Shown piece by piece: positions 1-5,181 of a stretch of DNA of 9,998 nucleotides. Origin of the DNA: QAMX01 sp003149835. GTDB lineage: Bacteria > Bacillota > Clostridia > Oscillospirales > QAMX01. The stretch covers positions 1 to 9,998 of the forward strand of contig CAUGMN010000084.1 in NCBI GenBank assembly GCA_959600635.1, written 5' to 3'. The notes below the pieces were generated by a model. It was not told where the DNA came from. It saw nothing but the letters and a program-made list of their open reading frames with translations, and ran no database searches. Every line of letters starts with the position of its first letter. The first letter of the stretch is position 1. The position numbers were made by a program, and so were the translations under genes.

Positions 1-363
1 CAGTCGACCGTCTGCGTGGTCGAATCGCCGACCGACGTCGCCGCCATCGAGCGGACCAAGGAATACCGCGGCGTCTACCATGTGCTGCACGGCGTGATCT
101 CCCCGCTCAACCAGATCGGACCGGAGGACATCAAGATCAAGGAGCTGCTCGCGCGCGTCGGGAGCGGCCTGATCTCCGAGGTCATCATGGCGACCGACCC
201 CGACACCACCGGCGAAACCACGGCGATGTATATTTCCGGCCTGCTGCGGCCGCTCGGCGTGCGCGTCACCCGCCTCGCCTACGGCATACCGGTCGGCGGT
301 CACCTCGAATTTGCCGACGAGGTGACGCTGCTGCGCGCGCTCGAAGGCCGCCGCGACATATAG
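1..363 (+). CDS. recR: Recombination mediator protein RecR, C-terminal part
   Basis: The open frame enters from the left edge (codon 1 is bases 1-3) and ends at TAG 361-363, giving the last 120 residues of a protein usually about 198 long; the N-terminal helix-hairpin-helix and four-cysteine zinc finger lie outside the window. What is visible is the Toprim domain and the C-terminal region: VCVVESPTDVAAIE, then VLHGVISPLNQIGPEDI, then EVIMATDPDTTGETTAMYI, then the Walker-B-like tail YGIPVGGHLEFADEVTL, and a basic end (EGRRDI). These match RecR segment by segment. RecR works with RecO (and RecF) to load RecA on SSB-coated gaps during recombinational repair, in the cytoplasm. It is commonly found behind dnaX and ybaB, which would be to the left. 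The in-frame ATG at base 16 is internal, not the true start. The assignment is secure. Confidence 0.97.
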   Translation, partial: QSTVCVVESPTDVAAIERTKEYRGVYHVLHGVISPLNQIGPEDIKIKELLARVGSGLISEVIMATDPDTTGETTAMYISGLLRPLGVRVTRLAYGIPVGGHLEFADEVTLLRALEGRRDI

Positions 364-394
364 CCGCCCGGCTCCCCGCCGCCTCTCCGGATTG

Positions 395-445
395 AAAAAA
401 AGGCCCCGAGCGCCCTTGTCTGTACAAGGGCGCTCGGGGCCTTTC
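395..445. terminator. Bidirectional rho-independent terminator between recR and the GNAT gene
   Basis: A perfect 21-bp stem (399-419 with 424-444) closes a 4-base loop, CTGT. On the minus strand the stem runs into seven consecutive T (complement of A 395-401), an excellent terminator for the leftward GNAT transcript. On the plus strand the tail is only TTTC, so it should end recR messages less strongly. The 193 bases between this hairpin and the GNAT stop (445-637) hold no convincing gene, only an imperfect inverted repeat at about 527-565. Confidence 0.9.
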
Positions 446-637
446 TGCGCCGCAGCGGGCGCGCAAAGGCTTTACACTCTCCGATTTTCCGGCGCAGCGT
501 TTTTTGGGAGGCGCCGCATGGCCGCAGGCAGAGCCGCCCTTGCCCGCTTGATCCGGCTCTCTGCCAGTGAAGCCGATGATCTCTTTCAGAAAGCGCGCCG
601 GCTGCCGGGCAGCGAAAATCCGTATCAAAAGATCCGC

Positions 638-1222
638 TTACAAATTTTCAACAAAGTGGTTTTCGTATCGGTTCCAGTACTCTCTGTATACGCGGTCGTC
701 ATGTCCGTCTAAATTGATCTGATACATTCTGAACGTAACGAAAAAGTTCTTCGGCTGCCACAGTTCCTCATAAGAATACCGGTAGCGCATCCCCAAAGCC
801 CTCATCACATTGCCGCTGCGCGGGTTATTGACGTCATGCGTGGCGGTGAGATACGGCATACCGTCTTTTTTCACCTGTTCCAGCACGGCCCGGCCGGCCT
901 CGCTTGTAATGCCTTTGTGCCAAAATTCCCTGCGCAGCCCATAGCCGAGGTCATGGCTGCTATCTGTGCCGACATTCACATATCCAATCGGAACGTTGTC
1001 GTCTTTTAAGCAGACCGCGTATCGATAGCCGCAGGGCCTGGCATATTCTTTTGCATATCGTTCTTCAAAAAACGCCCCTGCTTCCTCGATGGATTGCAGG
1101 GGAAACCACGGTAAAAACCGGTTCACGTCCGCATCGCTGTGAATTTTATACAGAGCGCCCAGATCATCTGCTGTGAATTTTCTCAAAATCAGCCTTTCGG
1201 TTTCAAGCGCCGGGGTATTCAT
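638..1222 (-). CDS. GNAT family N-acetyltransferase (RimJ/RimL-like)
   Basis: This is a 194-residue protein. It starts at the ATG at 1222, chosen because GGGAGG stands 7-8 bases upstream and because MNTPALETERLILRKF is the classic opening of this family; the frame stays open upstream, but that extension reads through rnpB and is an artefact. The family transfers acetyl from acetyl-CoA to an amine, either a protein N-terminus or a small molecule. Visible features are the N-terminal ETERLILRKFTADDL, a central strand IGYVNVG, the acetyl-CoA loop region LRREFWHKGITSEAGRAVLE (Q/R-x-x-G-x-G/A type) and the C-terminal NPRSGNVMRALGMRY. The substrate cannot be told. Base composition stands out: about 53% GC over 721-1080 by hand count, against about 62% over 2101-2460 in the URO-D-like gene, which suggests later acquisition. 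It lies downstream of rnpB on the same strand, and I see no good promoter of its own. Confidence 0.9.
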   Translation of the reverse strand: MNTPALETERLILRKFTADDLGALYKIHSDADVNRFLPWFPLQSIEEAGAFFEERYAKEYARPCGYRYAVCLKDDNVPIGYVNVGTDSSHDLGYGLRREFWHKGITSEAGRAVLEQVKKDGMPYLTATHDVNNPRSGNVMRALGMRYRYSYEELWQPKNFFVTFRMYQINLDGHDDRVYREYWNRYENHFVENL

Positions 1223-1304
1223 CTTCTTTCCTCCCTTTCTGCTTCGACTGTTTCCGCTCATGACACACCGAATCCCGCCGCATAGCCGTTTCGCCGGTCT
1301 TGGG

Positions 1305-1327
1305 CGGACAAAAGCCCCTTTTGTCCG
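1305..1327. repeat. Perfect 10-bp-arm inverted repeat upstream of the GNAT gene
   Basis: Bases 1305-1314 pair perfectly with 1318-1327 around a 3-base centre, on a CGGACAAAAG core. It lies 83 bases upstream of the GNAT start and 25 bases past the rnpB terminator tail in the direction of transcription. It could be an operator (a dyad of this size suits a dimeric repressor) or an RNA hairpin in the leader. It has no T tract, so it is not a normal terminator. The role is inferred from position only. Confidence 0.5.
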
Positions 1328-1351
1328 GGTCAGACGAATCAAGCGCGCCGC

Positions 1352-1385
1352 GAAAAACAAAATTCCGCGGCGCACTCTGCGCCGT
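1352..1385 (-). terminator. Rho-independent terminator of rnpB
   Basis: On the minus strand a short GC stem (1368-1374 with 1378-1384, loop of 3) is followed by AATTTTGTTTTT (complement of 1352-1363). It starts only a few bases after the predicted mature 3' end of the RNase P RNA, as expected. The stem is short, so some read-through into the GNAT gene is plausible. Confidence 0.75.
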
Positions 1386-1389
1386 TTTT

Positions 1390-1781
1390 GCAGGTTTAGA
1401 GAGCCTGTAAGCCGGGTTCTGTCCCTCCCGCGAAGCGCGGGAATGAGCCGCCATCTATCTGGGACGCGCGTCGCCGCGCGCCTCCTGCCACCATCCTCGG
1501 ATATGCGCCGGGCAGACGCCGCGGCGCGGACTGTCCGCGCCGCCATCCGGTCGGGTGTTGCTTCGGATAGAGTTTACATGAACGGCCGGTTACCCGGCCG
1601 ACAGCGGGCGCTTATCTCCGCTTTTCCACCCTTACCGCCGGAAAGCTCCGGCGGCGGTATCTCTCTGTTGCACTTGTCCTGAGGTTTCCCCCGGCGGGCG
1701 TTACCCGTTACCCTGCCCTGCGAAGCCCGGACTTTCCTCATGGGGAATCCCCCACGCGGCGGCACAGCTCTCATGCCTGCG
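1390..1781 (-). ncRNA. rnpB: RNase P RNA (catalytic subunit), A-type
   Basis: Read on the minus strand, this shows the conserved blocks of bacterial RNase P RNA in order: near the 5' end GAGGAAAGTCCGGGCT (complement of about 1724-1739), AGGGTGGAAAAG in the middle, a GTAAAC...GAAGCAACACC block, then GATGGCGGC, and near the 3' end ACAGAACCCGGCTTA (complement of about 1409-1423). The ends pair as P1: GCAGG (1776-1780) with CCTGC (1390-1394), and GAGAGC with GCTCTC, which sets the bounds to within a few bases. Length is about 390, normal for the family. The RNA is the catalytic part of the ribonucleoprotein that removes 5' leaders from tRNA precursors. Architecture and the conserved loops suggest type A rather than the Bacillus B type, but this was judged by eye. 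Weak open frames through this region on both strands are artefacts. Confidence 0.96.
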
Positions 1782-1787
1782 CCCTTT

Positions 1788-1816
1788 ATTATACACGAAA
1801 TTTGTGAAAACGTAAA
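1788..1816 (-). promoter_or_regulatory. Promoter of rnpB
   Basis: On the minus strand there is a perfect -10 box TATAAT (complement of 1788-1793), a 17-base spacer, and a -35 box TTTACG (complement of 1811-1816, 4 of 6 matches to TTGACA). The expected transcription start is at about 1781, which coincides with the 5' base of the RNase P RNA P1 helix. The agreement between promoter spacing and RNA end supports both calls. Confidence 0.88.
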
Positions 1817-1858
1817 GGGGCGCGGCTGTGGATTTTCGCCGCTTGGGCGGATGTTTTT

Positions 1859-1881
1859 CGATTGTCCAAAAAACGCTTGCA
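1859..1881 (+). promoter_or_regulatory. Possible operator overlapping the -35 box of the URO-D-like gene
   Basis: Bases 1868-1881 (AAAAAACGCTTGCA) partly match the LacI/CcpA-type site TGWNANCGNTNWCA: the CG core, the right-hand T and CA are present, but the left TG is missing. The stretch 1859-1880 also reads CGATTGT-CCAA-AAAACGCTTGC, which is the terminal repeat of the element at 3162-3330 with a 4-base insertion. A regulator bound here would block the -35 box. There is no regulator gene in the window, and this is a weak call. Confidence 0.3.
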
Positions 1882-1905
1882 AACCGCCCCCGAAGCCTGT
1901 ATAAT
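1877..1905 (+). promoter_or_regulatory. Promoter of the URO-D-like gene
   Basis: TTGCAA (1877-1882), a 17-base spacer, then a perfect TATAAT (1900-1905). The expected start is about 1912, giving a leader of roughly 60 bases before the ATG at 1975. The promoter is divergent from that of rnpB, with about 60 bases between the two -35 boxes. The -35 box and first spacer bases (TTGCAAACCGC) nearly repeat at the promoter of the oxidoreductase gene near 9004. Confidence 0.8.
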
Positions 1906-1974
1906 GGTCTGCATGAAGCATACGGTCTTCGCCGGCCTGCGCCGCGGAGGCCCGGAAGGGAATGAGCTGGGGAT

Positions 1975-3084
1975 ATGACGCATGCAGAGCGATTCAAAAG
2001 CGCGCTTCGGTTCAAGCCGGTGGATAAGATCCCGTTCTCACCCGGCGGCCCGCGCGAGTCGACGGTGGCGCGCTGGAAGTCGGACGGGATGCCCGGCGAC
2101 AGCTGGCAGGCGGCGCTGTGCGAGGCGCTGGGGCTCGACCTCTCGGAGCAGAAGAGTTTTTCCATGGACGTCGAGACAAAAATGCGCCCGACGTTTGAGG
2201 AAAAGGTGCTTTCTCACGAAAACGGGCATTATATCGTCCGCGACTGGATGGGCGCGGTGACGGAGATTTCCGACCGCTTCGATTACACCTACATCCGCAC
2301 GGCCAAGGACTTTGTGACGCGCAAGTGGCACCGCTTTCCCGTGCAGACCCGCGCGGAGTGGGACGATATGCGGGCGCGCTACGATTCGGACGACCCGGCG
2401 CGCTATGCAAAAATCGAAGCCGCGCCGGCGCCGGAGGGCGTCCTGCACACCATGGCGGTCAACGGCCCGTTTTGGCAGATGCGCGAGTGGATGGGCTTTG
2501 AGGGGCTCTGCTTCGCCATGGCCGACGACCCGGAGCTGGTCGACGAAATGGCGCTGTTCTGGGAGGAATACGTCGCGCGCGTGCTCGCCAGAGCGCTGAA
2601 AAGCTGCAAAATCGACCACATCATCGTCAACGAGGACATGGCCTACAAGGCGCATTCGATGATCTCTCCGGAAATGACGAAACGGTATGTGATCCCGTCG
2701 TACCGGCGCTGGAAAAAGCTCATCGAGGCCTCCGGAAGCGACTGTATCTTCGATATCGATTCCGACGGCTATGTGGGCACGCTGATTCCGCTCTGGATTG
2801 AGGCCGATATCCATGTGAATTCGCCGCTCGAAGTCGCGGCTCATAACGACATCAACGCCTACCGCGCCGCCTACGGGACGGAAATCGCCTTCCGCGGCGG
2901 CGTCGACAAGCGCAAAATCGCCGCCGGCGGCGGCGAGCTGCGGGCGGAGATGAAGCGTCTGGAACCGGCCGTCAACGCGGGCGGCTATATTCCCGGCTGC
3001 GACCACGGCGTGCCGTTTGACATCTCGTGGCAGAATTTCGTGGATTACTGCGGGATTCTCGCCCGTATGACCGGCTGGAAATAG
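1975..3084 (+). CDS. Uroporphyrinogen decarboxylase (URO-D)-like protein, probable methyltransferase-type member
   Basis: This is a 369-residue protein. The start MTHAERFKSALRFKPVDKIPF is the usual opening of URO-D-fold proteins (compare M-x-x-RERF-x-x-A-L), so ATG 1975 is chosen although its ribosome site (GGGG 1969-1972) sits very close. The family contains HemE and the zinc-dependent methyltransferases (MtaA, CmuA) that move methyl groups to corrinoid or thiol carriers. Family signatures here are NEDMAYKAHSMISPEM (219-234), the LIPLWIEADIHVNSPLEV stretch (270-287) and the C-terminal GGYIPGCDHGVPFDIS (336-351). At the place where MtaA-type enzymes have an H-x-C zinc site, this protein has DIDSDG (260-265); Cys342 and His344 near the end remain. 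It is therefore unlikely to be HemE and may not be a standard MtaA enzyme. It has no signal peptide, so it should be cytoplasmic. Its own promoter lies upstream, and the DUF4838 gene follows after the inserted element. Substrate unknown. Confidence 0.85.
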   Translation: MTHAERFKSALRFKPVDKIPFSPGGPRESTVARWKSDGMPGDSWQAALCEALGLDLSEQKSFSMDVETKMRPTFEEKVLSHENGHYIVRDWMGAVTEISDRFDYTYIRTAKDFVTRKWHRFPVQTRAEWDDMRARYDSDDPARYAKIEAAPAPEGVLHTMAVNGPFWQMREWMGFEGLCFAMADDPELVDEMALFWEEYVARVLARALKSCKIDHIIVNEDMAYKAHSMISPEMTKRYVIPSYRRWKKLIEASGSDCIFDIDSDGYVGTLIPLWIEADIHVNSPLEVAAHNDINAYRAAYGTEIAFRGGVDKRKIAAGGGELRAEMKRLEPAVNAGGYIPGCDHGVPFDISWQNFVDYCGILARMTGWK

Positions 3085-3091
3085 ACGGCGC

Positions 3092-3117
3092 GCTCTGTCC
3101 GCCGGAGCGGAAAGAGC
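3092..3117 (+). other. Hairpin just after the URO-D-like gene
   Basis: GCTCT (3092-3096) pairs with AGAGC (3113-3117), and TCCGC (3098-3102) with GCGGA (3107-3111), around a CGGA loop, with one internal mismatch. It begins 8 bases after the stop codon. There is no T tract, so it is not a standard intrinsic terminator; it may protect the message end or mark a processing point. The rest of 3085-3161 shows nothing else. Confidence 0.5.
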
Positions 3118-3161
3118 CCCGGCCGGCGAGACGAAACAAGACAGATGAAACGAAGGAAATA

Positions 3162-3330
3162 GTCGATTGTAAAACTGCGTTTTCCAATCGAGAGACTCGC
3201 GCTGATCGCACTCGCTGCGCTCGTTTGGTCGGCGCGAGGGCTCGCTATGCTCGCCAAAGTCGAGTTTTTGAGGTGGCAAAGCCACCTCAAAAACGAATTT
3301 GAATGGGAAAGCAAGCGTTTTACAATCGCC
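3162..3330. mobile_element. MITE-like element, 169 bp, with terminal inverted repeats and TA flanks
   Basis: The left end GTCGATTGTAAAAC (3162-3175) and the inverted right end, which reads GGCGATTGTAAAAC from 3330 inwards, match at 13 of 14 positions. Both ends are bordered by TA (3160-3161 and 3331-3332), the target duplication typical of IS630/Tc1-mariner elements. Inside are no genes but dense structure: the left repeat is followed by its own inverted copy (GTTTTCCAATCG, 3180-3191); an arm pair sits at about 3196-3207 and 3228-3239; a 13-base motif occurs twice 30 bases apart (CTCGCTGCGCTCG 3211, CTCGCTATGCTCG 3241); and a perfect 14-bp hairpin lies at 3264-3294. No transposase is in the window, so movement would need one supplied in trans. 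It sits between the URO-D-like gene and the DUF4838 gene, ending 18 bases before the latter's ribosome site, and could affect their joint transcription. A second copy was not found in this window, so the call rests on its ends and flanks. Confidence 0.7.
3264..3294. repeat. Perfect 14-bp hairpin inside the MITE-like element
   Basis: Bases 3264-3277 pair perfectly with 3281-3294 around an AAA loop. Each strand ends in a run of five T or A next to the GC core, so in either direction the hairpin resembles an intrinsic terminator with its U-run inside the stem. It may make the element act as a partial transcription stop between its neighbours. Confidence 0.75.
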
Positions 3331-3348
3331 TAAACGAAGTAAAATAAA

Positions 3349-3353
3349 GGAGG
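3349..3353 (+). promoter_or_regulatory. Ribosome binding site that fixes the DUF4838 start
   Basis: GGAGG, within AAAGGAGG, stands 8 bases before ATG 3362. The reading frame is open back to an ATG at 3299, but that start lies inside the mobile element and lacks such a site, so 3362 is the real start. Confidence 0.9.
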
Positions 3354-3361
3354 CAAGCCCT

Positions 3362-5134
3362 ATGCTCACGCTTGCAAAAGACAAAAGCACGGATTACCGC
3401 ATCGTCGTTTCCGAATCCGCCCCGGTCAGCGATCTCCACGCCGCCGGCGAGCTGGCCGGCTTTCTGCGCGAAATTTCCGGCGCGGTTTTCCCCGTCGTGA
3501 CCGACGCGGAGCCGCCGGCGGACAAGGAGATCCTCGTCGGCCTTTCCAACCGCACGGAAAAATATCTCCGGCGCATGGAGCCGCTCCGGAACGAGGGCTG
3601 CTACATCCGCACCGACTATCAGCGGCTGGTTCTGGCCGGCAAGGGAACGCGCGGAACGCTTTACGCCGTCTACGGATTTTTGGAGGAATTTTTGGGCTGC
3701 CGCTGGTTTACCGCGGAGGTCAGCCACATCCCGAAGCGCGGCGAGCTGACGATCCCCTCCATCGCCAAGCTGGATCAGCCGGCGTTTGAATACCGCGAGC
3801 CGTTTTTCTACGAGGCGTTTGACGGCGACTGGGCCGTGCGCAACCGCGTCAACAGCAACGCGGCGGCGCTCGACGCGGCGCGCGGCGGAAAAATGACCTA
3901 CGGCCGCTTCGGCCACACCTTTAACGAGCTCGTCCCGCCCGACCGCTATTTTGACGAGCATCCGGAATATTTCAGCATGGTCAACGGCGAGCGGCTCCGG
4001 GAGAGAACGCAGCTCTGCCTCACCAATCCCGACGTGCTGCGCATCGCCACCGAAAAGGTGCGCGAATGGATGCGCAGTATGCCGGAAGCGGCGATTTTCT
4101 CCGTCTCTCAAAACGACTGCCAAAACCGCTGCGAATGCCCGGACTGCCGGAAGCTTGAAGAGGAGGAGGGCGCCGCATCGGGCCCGATTATCCGGTTTGT
4201 CAACCAGATCGCCGAGGCGCTGGAAGAGGAGTTTCCGGATAAGAAAATCGACACCTTCGCCTATTCGTATTCCTACCGCGCGCCCCGCCATGTCCGGCCG
4301 CACAAAAACGTCGTCGTGCGGATGTGCGACATCGAGTGCTGCTTTGTCCATCCGCTGACCGACAACTGCCCAAACTGGCCGAAAACGCCGGAAAAGCTGA
4401 AAGACCGGACGTTTCCCAACGAGCTTGCGCGCTGGGCGAAGCTGTGCGACAACATGTATGTCTGGGATTACTGCACCAATTTTATCCACTTTCTGATGCC
4501 GCGGCCCGACCTGCCCGTGCTGCCGGCCAATCTCCGCTTTTTCCGTGATAACGGCGTCAAGGGGCTGTTTGAACAGGGCTCCTACGTCTCGCCCGGCGGC
4601 TATATGGCCGAGCTGAAGGCGTATCTGCTGGCCAAGCTGATGTGGAACCCGGACGCCGACGAAGCGGTGATCACCGACGAGTTTCTCGCCGGCGTCTACG
4701 GCTGCGGCGCAGGGCTGGTGCGGAAGATTATGGACACCTTCCGGGCGGATTATCTCGCCTCCGGCGAGCACCTCTATTTCTCGACGCACGCGGGCAAGCT
4801 GTTCACGACGCTGGATTTTGCCGGGCTGGAAAAATACCGCGCGATGTTCGCCCGGCTTGAAGCGCTGGCGCTGAACGAGCAGCAGGCGAAAGCCGTCCGC
4901 AAATTCAAGCTCTGCTTCCGCTATCTCGAACTGTATAAGATGCCGCTGGACTATCCGGAGCGCGACCTGATTATCGATCGGTTTGTGGCGGATCTCAAAG
5001 AATTCGGCGTGACAAAATTTGAGGAAACCTATTCGCTCGAACGCTCGGTGGAGTGGATGCGGGAGAGCCTGGACCCGGACCGCAAGTTTTACGGCGACTG
5101 GGAGACCGAGGCCGATACCATGATCGAGCCGTAA
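3362..5134 (+). CDS. DUF4838 domain-containing protein, putative glycoside hydrolase
   Basis: This 590-residue protein has no signal peptide and is probably cytoplasmic. Residues 1 to about 130 look like the alpha/beta N-terminal domain that precedes the barrel in alpha-glucuronidases and GH20 enzymes, with GTRGTLYAVYGFLEEFLGCR (96-114) as the signature that links this domain to DUF4838 proteins. Residues about 145-430 correspond to the DUF4838 domain, likely a TIM barrel: HTFNELVPPDRYFDEHPEYF (185-204), QLCLTNPDV, then SVSQNDCQNRCECPDC (247-262) and later FAYSYSYRAPRHV and DIECCFVHPL. The Cys253, 257, 259 and 262 cluster is dense enough to bind a metal, though DUF4838 proteins often have a similar C-x-C-x-x-C stretch. 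The C-terminal 150 residues are helical-looking. The family is widespread in gut bacteria near glycan genes, but its reaction is not well established; a glycosidase role is inferred. It is transcribed from read-through of the URO-D-like promoter or from within the element; no separate promoter was seen. Confidence 0.85.
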   Translation: MLTLAKDKSTDYRIVVSESAPVSDLHAAGELAGFLREISGAVFPVVTDAEPPADKEILVGLSNRTEKYLRRMEPLRNEGCYIRTDYQRLVLAGKGTRGTLYAVYGFLEEFLGCRWFTAEVSHIPKRGELTIPSIAKLDQPAFEYREPFFYEAFDGDWAVRNRVNSNAAALDAARGGKMTYGRFGHTFNELVPPDRYFDEHPEYFSMVNGERLRERTQLCLTNPDVLRIATEKVREWMRSMPEAAIFSVSQNDCQNRCECPDCRKLEEEEGAASGPIIRFVNQIAEALEEEFPDKKIDTFAYSYSYRAPRHVRPHKNVVVRMCDIECCFVHPLTDNCPNWPKTPEKLKDRTFPNELARWAKLCDNMYVWDYCTNFIHFLMPRPDLPVLPANLRFFRDNGVKGLFEQGSYVSPGGYMAELKAYLLAKLMWNPDADEAVITDEFLAGVYGCGAGLVRKIMDTFRADYLASGEHLYFSTHAGKLFTTLDFAGLEKYRAMFARLEALALNEQQAKAVRKFKLCFRYLELYKMPLDYPERDLIIDRFVADLKEFGVTKFEETYSLERSVEWMRESLDPDRKFYGDWETEADTMIEP

Positions 5135-5152
5135 GCGGCCTGCTTCCGCGCC

Positions 5153-5181
5153 GCGCGCCCGTTTTTTACGGGCGCGCTTTT
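5153..5181 (+). terminator. Rho-independent terminator of the DUF4838 gene, overlapping the end of the GT2 gene
   Basis: GCGCGCCCGT (5153-5162) pairs perfectly with ACGGGCGCGC (5168-5177) around a five-T loop, followed by TTTT (5178-5181). The right arm contains the stop codon and last codons of the opposite-strand glycosyltransferase, so the two convergent genes share these bases. There is no T run on the minus strand after the stem, so it should work mainly for the plus strand. Confidence 0.82.

Noticed and set aside
446..637. Possible small gene or gene remnant between recR and the GNAT gene
   Set aside because: Frames are open in both directions but show no family similarity by eye. The only structure is an imperfect inverted repeat at 527-565 with a two-base bulge and no T run.
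1223..1351. Riboswitch upstream of the GNAT gene
   Set aside because: Apart from the dyad at 1305-1327, I could not match any known riboswitch core, and there is no downstream terminator or sequestering hairpin before the start codon.
1173..2165. Several open frames of 80-170 codons on both strands across rnpB
   Set aside because: The region is RNase P RNA with its promoter and terminator; the frames have no ribosome sites and run across these signals.
3162..3330. CRISPR or tandem repeat array
   Set aside because: The 13-base motif occurs only twice and the inverted ends with TA flanks fit a transposable element better.
2038..3390. Minus-strand open frame of 450 codons opposite the URO-D-like gene and through the element
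   Set aside because: It has low-complexity basic composition, crosses the mobile element, and overlaps a well-supported plus-strand gene.
3320..4789. Long minus-strand open frame (489 codons) opposite the DUF4838 gene
   Set aside because: It is a mirror of a high-GC coding region: composition is rich in Val, Arg, Ala, Gly and His with no family motif, and the plus-strand protein is clearly real.
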